From Lepraria neglecta (Eukaryota > Ascomycota > Lecanoromycetes > Lecanorales > Stereocaulaceae): 64,000 nucleotides of DNA. This document shows, piece after piece, positions 57,326-64,000 of the stretch. How positions within the stretch are numbered: the stretch's first letter is position 1; each line of letters opens with the position of its first letter. A program made the translations under genes and the position numbers. The notes below the pieces were generated by a model. The model was not told the DNA's origin. It worked only from the letters and a program-made list of their open reading frames with translations, and made no database searches. The stretch spans positions 2,301,501 through 2,365,500 of the forward strand of contig CM065646.1 in assembly GCA_033220425.1 (NCBI GenBank), read 5' to 3'.

Positions 57326-59462
57326 TCAAGCAGCCTTACGCTCCTCAAAAACCAAGTTCAAATTCTCCATCCTCAACGTAAAAGCATCTCTACTATTTCC
57401 CAAAAACTTACCCCCATCCTCACCAGGCGCGAGCTTGACATCAAACCGTGAAATTAGCAGGGAAACCACAGTTCTTATCTCCATCAATGCCAATTGTTTC
57501 CCTATGCAGCCATATGGTCCTAGTACCAGCAGTTAGCAATGACAACAATGGAAAGGATTAGGGGAGCATACCAAGGGAAAACGGAGCATGAGCATCTTTC
57601 TCTTTCACAAGCTCAGGCTGAGAATACCAGCGCTCAGGAATGAACTCGTTTGGGCGGACGAAGCACTCTCCTGCTGCGAACGCATCAGTAATAACCTTAA
57701 TGAAATAGTAATTCTTAACACTCACATCGTCCAATAACGTAAAAAGGTACAGTAACATTGGCGCCTCCTGGCACGAACACCCCGTCAACAATAATGCCCT
57801 GCTTCGGCGTGGTCCTAAACACCCCACTCGGCACAGGCGGATGCATCCTCAACGTCTCATTGATAACAGCATTAAGATGTTTCGCGTTCTGCACATCTCG
57901 GACACTAAATGGCTGGCCTCCTCGCCTCATAAGCGGCTCCAATTCCTCGCGTAGTTTGTGAACGTGTGTAGGGTTGATGGCGAGGTAGTAAGACAAATGC
58001 GTCAACACAATAGCAACAGTATCACTCCCCGCCACAATAAGCAACCTCGAATCCCCATGCAGCCATTTCGTCGCCTCCCTATCCCCCCTATCCTCCGCCG
58101 CTTTCAACAACCAGGACGTCACGTCCGGGACTTTTGGCTCCGATAGTCTCCGCTCGTCAACTTGCTCCGCACACCAGTGGATGAAACGGCGGAAATTGCG
58201 GCCGACGATGGGAGCGATGGCGCCGATGGGGATGGCCCAGGAGATGGGGGAGAAGAGGCCGAGGAGGATCATGGAGGATTCGAGCCATTGGATTGCAAAG
58301 TGCATGCGGCCTGTTTTTAGCATCTGGTTGATGGTAATTTTAACGTAGGCATGAGAGAGGAAGTTAGAAGGGGTAGCTTACGTTGAAAGATTTACCAAAA
58401 GCAAAATCGCCCATTACGTCGAAGGAGAAGTAGTTGAACCATGCTGATGCGTTCATTGGTTTGCCGGAGAATGTGGATATTTTTTCGAGGAGTTCGTGGG
58501 TGTAGTTTGTTATGCGGGCTTCGTAGTCTCCGAGCGCTGTTTTAAAGGGTCAGCGACTTGCATTGGTGGTAGCTAAAGGATGGGGGTTGGTTGCCTTTGA
58601 TACTGAAACCACGATCCCAGACGCGTCGGCGGGCTTCGTGGGTTGCAACGTCTCGTGTGCTGTGGAGAGATTCGAGGTCTTGGTAGATGGCATAGTCGTA
58701 CCAAGGTGATCTGATACATTGGGATCGTGGGCCGAGGATTACGGTGGGAGCGCTTGGGGATGCTATGGAGAGCTCGTTCGGCCCTGTACGGATATGTGGT
58801 CAGATGAAGTGGTATTACGTCGTTAAGAAGAGGATGAGGTCGAGGAGGAATCAAGTTCAACATCTTTGATAGTCGTCTTCCCTTTCTATGAGAGGAGAAA
58901 GAAGGAAAGACGATTTCAAGATAATTCCATGCAATAGAGAGACAATGTTCATTGAAAACTATGAAACTTTCTGCAAAGACATATTACAAAGAATCGCCAC
59001 AATCCATATTTGAACGAACCCAGTTTGTAAACATATGGCAGTGCTGGAATAGATTGACTGACCAGTGCGCACAAAATTTCCGTACTTCTGATGCCAGTTA
59101 TAAGTCTTACGAAAACCGTCCAATCCCCAAAGGCTTATAAGTTGGGAGAACTTGGTGAGTTTCAAAGGCCAAGGTCCGGGAAATTTGTTCAAGTGATGGA
59201 AGAAGGCTCTGTAGATAATCATGCTTGTCCATAGACCAGCGAGAAAGGATCCAACAATGCCTGCGGCTTGAAGTAGAGCCTGTCCATAGTTGAAGTGCAT
59301 AAAGCGGATCAGTATCAAGGCCGAGAGAGGGATGCTGGCGGCAAAAAGCTGAAGGTAGGGCATGGTCTGCTTGTGGTGCTCGCCACGACTGAAGTACAAG
59401 ATGTGTGAAAGAGCTCCCACGCTGGCAGCTATACCGCACGCCCATGCTGAGAAGTGGTCCAT
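57326..59462 (-). CDS. Cytochrome P450 monooxygenase (545 aa)
   Basis: Six exons, 59063-59462, 58595-58783, 58382-58536, 57726-58323, 57572-57673 and 57326-57519, sum to exactly 546 codons. The N-terminus has about three hydrophobic segments, then KFPGPWP. Family motifs: AGSDT of the I helix (346-350), ExxR as ETLR (404-407), ERW, and the haem loop FSLGPYGCIG with Cys486, which is split by an intron. Residues GPNELS and RRRVWDRGFSIKAL match the class often found in indole-alkaloid and terpenoid clusters. One intron (58537-58594) uses a GC donor (AAAG|GCAACC), and the first intron is unusually long (279 nt). It is an ER-bound oxygenase. Divergent placement with the UbiA gene suggests it oxidises that enzyme's product. 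Confidence 0.93.
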
Positions 59463-60637
59463 GATGTTTGCACTGATTGCAAAGAGAGATTACTCAAAGA
59501 CCCCGAGGAGGGGTTACGTGTATGTAGTAGACTGATTCTAGCCAAGGAAGACGCTCAGACGGTGGGGGTACTCAGTAGACTTTGCCTGACTTTGAAGAAA
59601 AGAAAACATGAAAATTAGACAGCGGGGATGCGCAGTAGAGTCCCAGTCAAGACGCCCCATTAATATGGGCTGCAGGGTTCTCGTCTCTCCACCGGTGGCG
59701 AAAAGGTTGATTTCTCGAATACCTTTGCTCGGCTTCGGTTACTTCGAATGAAGACTCAACAGAAAGCTAGAGACGTGTCATTAGTGGTAGCATCGGGGCG
59801 ATGATTAGCGTCATCGCAGCGTGATTTATTATTTCAGTTTATCTTGATCGTGGTCGCATATGCAGTTCGGGGAGCTAGAGCTGCAATGATCTGTCCTTGC
59901 ATCATCGCCCCTCTTTGAAAGACGGAATACGGCCCCTAATTCCACAATCCTCCATCAATGTACCGAGCTTAAGATATGAATCTCTTTGAGCGTTTATGCG
60001 ATCGATCAATCGTTTTGAGCACTCTTGTAATGAGGTCGGCGAGATGTGAAAGATACTCGGCGCTTCGCTCTAAGCGACGTCGCGTGTCAGGATATCCCGA
60101 AGGCTTGGTCACCGCTGGAAAATGGTGCGCATTATGTTTGATTGAGTTTCGAAACGTGCGCCGCAAACGTACTCCAGTATGTGTCGCAAGGTTCCAAAAT
60201 GAAATAGTCTTCGGCTTCTACGATTCCGGAGCCGTGGTCTTGGATTTCATTCGTGCTATTTCTGCCACGTCAATTAGCGCAGCGCTTCCTCAATGGACGA
60301 TCTGCGATCAAGTTTACCTCCGCTCTGTTGGAACCCGGCTGTCATTCCGCTCGCGTGGCCCTTGTGCATGTAGAGTCCCAGGCGTAAGGGATTGGAACAG
60401 CCCTAACCGAATTGGAGGAAGCGTAGAATCACTAGAGATCCATCCCAGGTAATAAGAAATTATGCTGCAGCAACTGGCTGATAGATCTCATCAGAGAGAC
60501 CTCTTATCATGTAAGATGATTTCATGTAGGCGCTTTGCCCAAGCCGAGGGTCCACCTGTCGATCCCCCATATAAAGCTGTTGCGGACACCCACTGAATGC
60601 CTTGCAAACCCATCTTGTTGGCCTAATTGTAGAATCA
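59463..60637. promoter_or_regulatory. Shared upstream region of the P450 and UbiA genes
   Basis: A 1.17-kb gap between divergent starts at 59462 and 60638. A near-palindrome, GCCCCATTAATATGGGC at 59652-59668, is the only structured site noticed. Frames at 59969-60452 on both strands have no family character. Confidence 0.45.
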
Positions 60638-61775
60638 ATGGAGAAGTCGACTTCTTTGGAGGACATGACGGCAGCAGAGCCTTGCAGGGAGGAGTCGCCG
60701 CTTCTGCCTTTCGTTAAGGTAGAGGCTGAGGTATGTGCAGAATTCTTTCTTAATCCATACGGTAAACAGATGAGAGAGTGCAGGAACGAATGTAGACTGA
60801 TAAAGATAAGGAACACGAGACAGTACCGCTTTCGGTATTATACAAACTTCGGACTATATGGTTGATCACTCGAAATGATCTGAAGTCGATTGTTTTTCCG
60901 GAGACCGCATTTGGCATCTGCAGTGCTCTATCTGGACCAATTCTTACCTCAAACCAATCGCCAGATCCCATCACCGTACTTGGGCGTATACCAATGGTGC
61001 TGTTATGGACTTGGGTGAATGTATTGATATTCGACCTGGCAAACCAGCGGCTCCCAAATTCAATCATCGAAGACGCTATCAACAAGTCCTGGCGTCCAAT
61101 CCCGGCTGGAATGCTGTCGGCGGCTCAGGCTAGACGACTGCTCCTTGGAAACATTCCAATAGTGTTCTTCATCACTTTCTATATCGGCGGGATGGAAGAA
61201 ACTGTTGCCATGTTTGTGCTGACATGGATGTACAACGATCTCGGTGGTGCCGACGAGAGCTATGTGGTCCGAAACTTCATCAATGCCTTGGGTTTTGTCT
61301 GTTATAGCTCAGGAGCTACAAGGGTAGCCTGCGGACATGGCCAATGCTTCCTTAACGATGAAGCATACCGATGGCTTGGGATTATTGGGGGAATAGTCTT
61401 CACGACTCTCCAAGCTCAAGATATGGGTAATTTCTTATGCTATTCTTGTCAATGCGAATACTGAATCGGATGACAGCGGACCAAGAGGGAGACAGGGCCA
61501 GAGGAAGGGGGACGATGCCATTGGTCCTCGGTGACTTGGCTGCAAGATGGAGCATAGCCGTGCCTGTGGTGTTCTGGACCATAGTGTGCCTGCTATTTTG
61601 GGAGCTTGACATCTGTGCTTGGATTTTGCCGGCGTCTCTTGGTGGCATTGTCGCTTTCAGAACCCTGGTCTTTCGGAATGTGGACGAAGACAAATTGACG
61701 TGGTATTTCTGGAATTTCTGGATAACCTCGCTGTACCTATTGCCGCTCATCAAGTACTATGGTCTCCGTTGTTGA
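60638..61775 (+). CDS. UbiA-family membrane prenyltransferase or terpene cyclase (340 aa)
   Basis: Exons 60638-60730, 60796-61426 and 61477-61775 with introns of 65 nt (GTATGT donor, TGTAG acceptor) and 50 nt (GTAATT donor, GACAG acceptor) sum to exactly 341 codons. The protein is mostly transmembrane (seven or more helices). UbiA signatures: NVLIFDLANQR (first Asp-containing motif), NKSWRPIPAG, WMYNDLGGADE, and DQEGDRARGR (second DxxxD, residues 243-247). Members either transfer prenyl groups to aromatic acceptors or, in fungi, cyclise farnesyl or geranylgeranyl diphosphate in the ER membrane (as in fumagillin biosynthesis). The lack of an aromatic-acceptor partner gene nearby and the divergent P450 favour a cyclase, but this is inference. 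Confidence 0.88.
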
Positions 61776-62404
61776 CAACGCGGGTAAGGGAAGCCTGGGA
61801 GAGTGCAAGAGGGGGCATTGCCGTGTTGATGGTGATCGAATATGGCCTCAAAGCGTATACCTGTTGTTGATCGGCTGATTTCATGGTCTGAATCGTGCGT
61901 GGAAGACATTCTAAGGAATTTCTTTCTTATTCATCGTGCATAAAGCGTACATGAAAATCTAGGTCCTTGCATAAAGTTGTGCCTGAAATTGAACTACAAT
62001 CTCACTCACAAGGCGAGCAATACATTCTCAAATTCGGTCCTTGGGCTTTCCTCGAGTAAATAATTGTGCAATGAATTGATATCCGAATGCATTCTAAAAT
62101 GACGCTCAATACCGTCGCGGTCTATGAAGAGAGGACTGCCTGATGGCCATAGTTACGGCCGCAGTGGGCAACAGCCCGAATCTGACGCATTCATTCACTC
62201 TTGAGCCTTCTAGGATCAAATCGTAACGACTTCAAATCTCAAATGCCTTTTTGATTTACCCGAGCCCTTTCTCAAACTCCTACTCCGGCCTTACTATCAC
62301 TCCTTCAGAGGACCCTTCCCTCCTGTCCGAGGCGGCTAACAGCCAACACCTTCGCTCGACACTCATCGACAGTTGACATCTTACTACCCCTCCAATTTTT
62401 CGAA
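61776..62404. other. Intergenic, no gene recognised
   Basis: The 3' flank of the UbiA gene and upstream region of the phosphatase-like gene. No coding frame or repeat is supported. Confidence 0.5.
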
Positions 62405-63473
62405 ATGCCAGCTTCTACATCCTCACACGAAATGGCCGGACCGCACTCGCCTGCCCAGTGCTGGAGCTGGCGCGTTCCTTCTCCCCCTCGCATCATCGTC
62501 CCACCTCCTGCTCTGAATGCGAACGGCATACCGGATCTTCATGTTGTGCAAGACACAACCTTCGACTTTGAATCTAGTGGGTTCACCAATGCAGAGTTCC
62601 TCCAGACGGTCACATATGGCAACTTCATATCTTCGAACAACATGCTGGTAGGTCCCCTGCCGTACTTTGGTGTATACCCAACTAATGCTCTATTTGTTCT
62701 AGGAATGGAAATACGAGCAACGTCGAATGGCGCAACAAATCCTACCCTTCCTTTACCTTGGCCCCATGGCTGCCGCAAGAGATCGAAATTTCCTGCAACG
62801 AGAAGGCATCACAATGGTTCTAGCAGTACGCAACACCATGTCAGCTCAAGCGAAAATGCTAGGATCGAAAGTAGCGCAGGAAATGGGTATTGAAACTAGG
62901 AACATTGATGTCGCTGGAAATCAGGAGCTCATTGCGGCATTTCCAAGGGCAATCGAAGTCATCAACACACATCTTTCAACAATGTATCAACTTCAGCAAG
63001 CCAGAGGGGCTCAGGTGACGGCCGGTGCCCAAGGTCATCCGCCGTCAACGCCCGGCAAGGTCTTGGTGTTCTGTGAGAGCGGGAACGAGCGCTCAGCCAC
63101 ACTGGTGACCGCATACATCATGGCCATGTACTCCGCGGACCTCATCAAGGCGATTCAGATTGTCCAAGCTCAGCGCTTCGCTGTGGCCTTCGACGATTCA
63201 TTGAGGAACTTGCTTTCGACATATGAGATCATACTGCGGGCGAAGCGGGATGTTGTTCAAGCGGACAGCCGAATGGTTGGGAATGGAGGAACTGGAAAGC
63301 CAGGACTGAAAAATGGTGCAAACGCAGGATTGGGGAAATCCTCAAAGAGGACTATTGATGATTCTTATGATGATGATAATATGGATATGGATGGGGGTGA
63401 CCGATTTCTGGATCATGGCAGATTTGAGGGGAGAGCAGGCTCCGCTCCATTCCAGGACAGGCATGGGTCTTGA
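62405..63473 (+). CDS. Dual-specificity phosphatase-like (STYX-like) protein (337 aa)
   Basis: Exons 62405-62647 and 62703-63473 with a 55-nt intron (GTAGGT donor, TTCTAG acceptor) sum to exactly 338 codons. After a Pro-rich N-terminus the DSP fold begins at about residue 90 with AQQILPFLYLGPMAAARD, the usual opening of dual-specificity phosphatases. The signature loop reads VFCESGNERSAT: Cys205 and Arg211 of the CX5R motif are present, but the His that normally precedes the Cys is Phe204. This could weaken catalysis, making it a STYX-type pseudophosphatase or a slow enzyme. The C-terminus is disordered, with a KRTIDD and Asp/Met-rich stretch. The substrate is unknown. Confidence 0.85.
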
Positions 63474-64000
63474 GCATTTTCATTATGGTGGATTCCAGCG
63501 TGGATTCATGATACCCTGGCATAGATGGCTGACGGTTATTTACTTATTGCTTGCAGCAAAAGGGCGAGTGCTCATCCATATCCCTACTGATACTACGTCC
63601 TGCGGAAAGGCGCACTTCATCCAGTCACATGAAGACAAATCACGGCTATTTGCCCCACGCAGTGTTTATTTGGTGATCCTAGGGCTACTGAGTGATGTGA
63701 AGTGAATTACCACTGCCTCATAGGCAGCCTCATCGCCCGGTTGATATCCTAATGTTGACAAAGCTCCATGACACGTTCCTTCCTTCCCTCAACAACATTG
63801 CCACACCTTGCTCGACACTTCCAGATCAACCCAATAATTTGCTACGTGAACACCAAAACTACTTTGCCTTCATAGATGGATATCTTACCCTTCTAGGATA
63901 TTCTGTTGCCAAAACTCGCATGCATCTTGCGCATAACAATGTCGCCGTACACGCTACGAAAGCGCAAAAACATTAAAGCTCCCCGGAGATATGACGATGA
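63474..64000. other. Window end, 3' flank
   Basis: Contains the 3' UTR of the phosphatase-like gene. Frames at 63313-63705 and 63752-63976 overlap or follow it without family character. Nothing else is supported. Confidence 0.45.

Noticed and set aside
59976-60452. 158-codon plus-strand frame in the P450/UbiA promoter region
   Set aside because: Arg/Ser/Cys-rich without any domain; overlaps an equally open minus frame; not conserved-looking.
47592-61775. One large biosynthetic cluster joining UstYa, precursor, P450 and UbiA genes
   Set aside because: The UstYa/precursor pair and the P450/UbiA pair are about 7 kb apart with an intact NLR and a DUF1275 gene between; the chemistries (peptide and terpenoid) differ. 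Two separate loci are simpler.

Overview
The window is nuclear DNA of a filamentous ascomycete (Pezizomycotina, most likely a Dothideomycete; the class is inferred from gene content). Genes are split by short 43-90 nt introns with GTRNGY-like donors and CTRAC-type branch points. Families seen are typical of these fungi: CorA-like channels, NACHT-ankyrin NLRs, DUF3328/UstYa, DUF3824, UbiA cyclases and P450s. No bacterial, viral, rRNA or tRNA gene was recognised. Gene models were assembled by hand by joining reading frames at splice sites; where exon lengths add to an exact multiple of three I say so.

Layout. 0.7-7.3 kb: a broken CorA-like gene, then an intact giant CorA-like gene (1354 aa). 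7.8-8.2 kb: an AT-rich 403-bp MITE-like element. 8.5-11.1 kb: a decayed ankyrin gene abutting a decayed disordered-protein gene. 12.1-23.5 kb: three consecutive minus-strand genes for large coiled-coil proteins with hydrophobic N-termini, each followed on its 3' side by copies of one conserved DNA motif; this is an unfamiliar set. 23.9-24.3 kb: a 14-copy 27-bp minisatellite. 24.3-28.7 kb: housekeeping BMS1 divergent from a small I9 protease inhibitor. 29.3-30.6 kb: a Thr-rich secreted-protein gene, probably broken. 31.7-33.2 kb: mitochondrial PDH/BCKDH-kinase-like gene. 33.6-35.0 kb: broken F-box-like gene. 36.1-37.4 kb: DUF3824 gene. 38.2-38.7 kb: very divergent histone H3-like gene.

39.5-54.7 kb is an accessory region. 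It has a trypsin-like protein with a complete His-Asp-Ser set, divergent from a tail-anchored protein gene, then broken alpha/beta-hydrolase and ankyrin genes. Next come a UstYa-like (DUF3328) gene and a small secreted repeat precursor with dibasic cleavage sites, together a candidate RiPP locus. An intact NACHT-ankyrin NLR follows. 55.5-61.8 kb: a DUF1275 membrane protein, then a divergent P450/UbiA pair that looks like a small terpenoid module. 62.4-63.5 kb: a dual-specificity-phosphatase-like protein with a changed active site.

Main novelty candidates: (1) the repeat precursor plus UstYa pair at 47.6-50.1 kb; (2) the three-gene coiled-coil set with a shared 3' motif at 11.7-23.5 kb; (3) the divergent H3-like histone; (4) the UbiA-P450 pair. 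At least six genes in the window are visibly broken, which marks it as a fast-evolving accessory segment with housekeeping islands.
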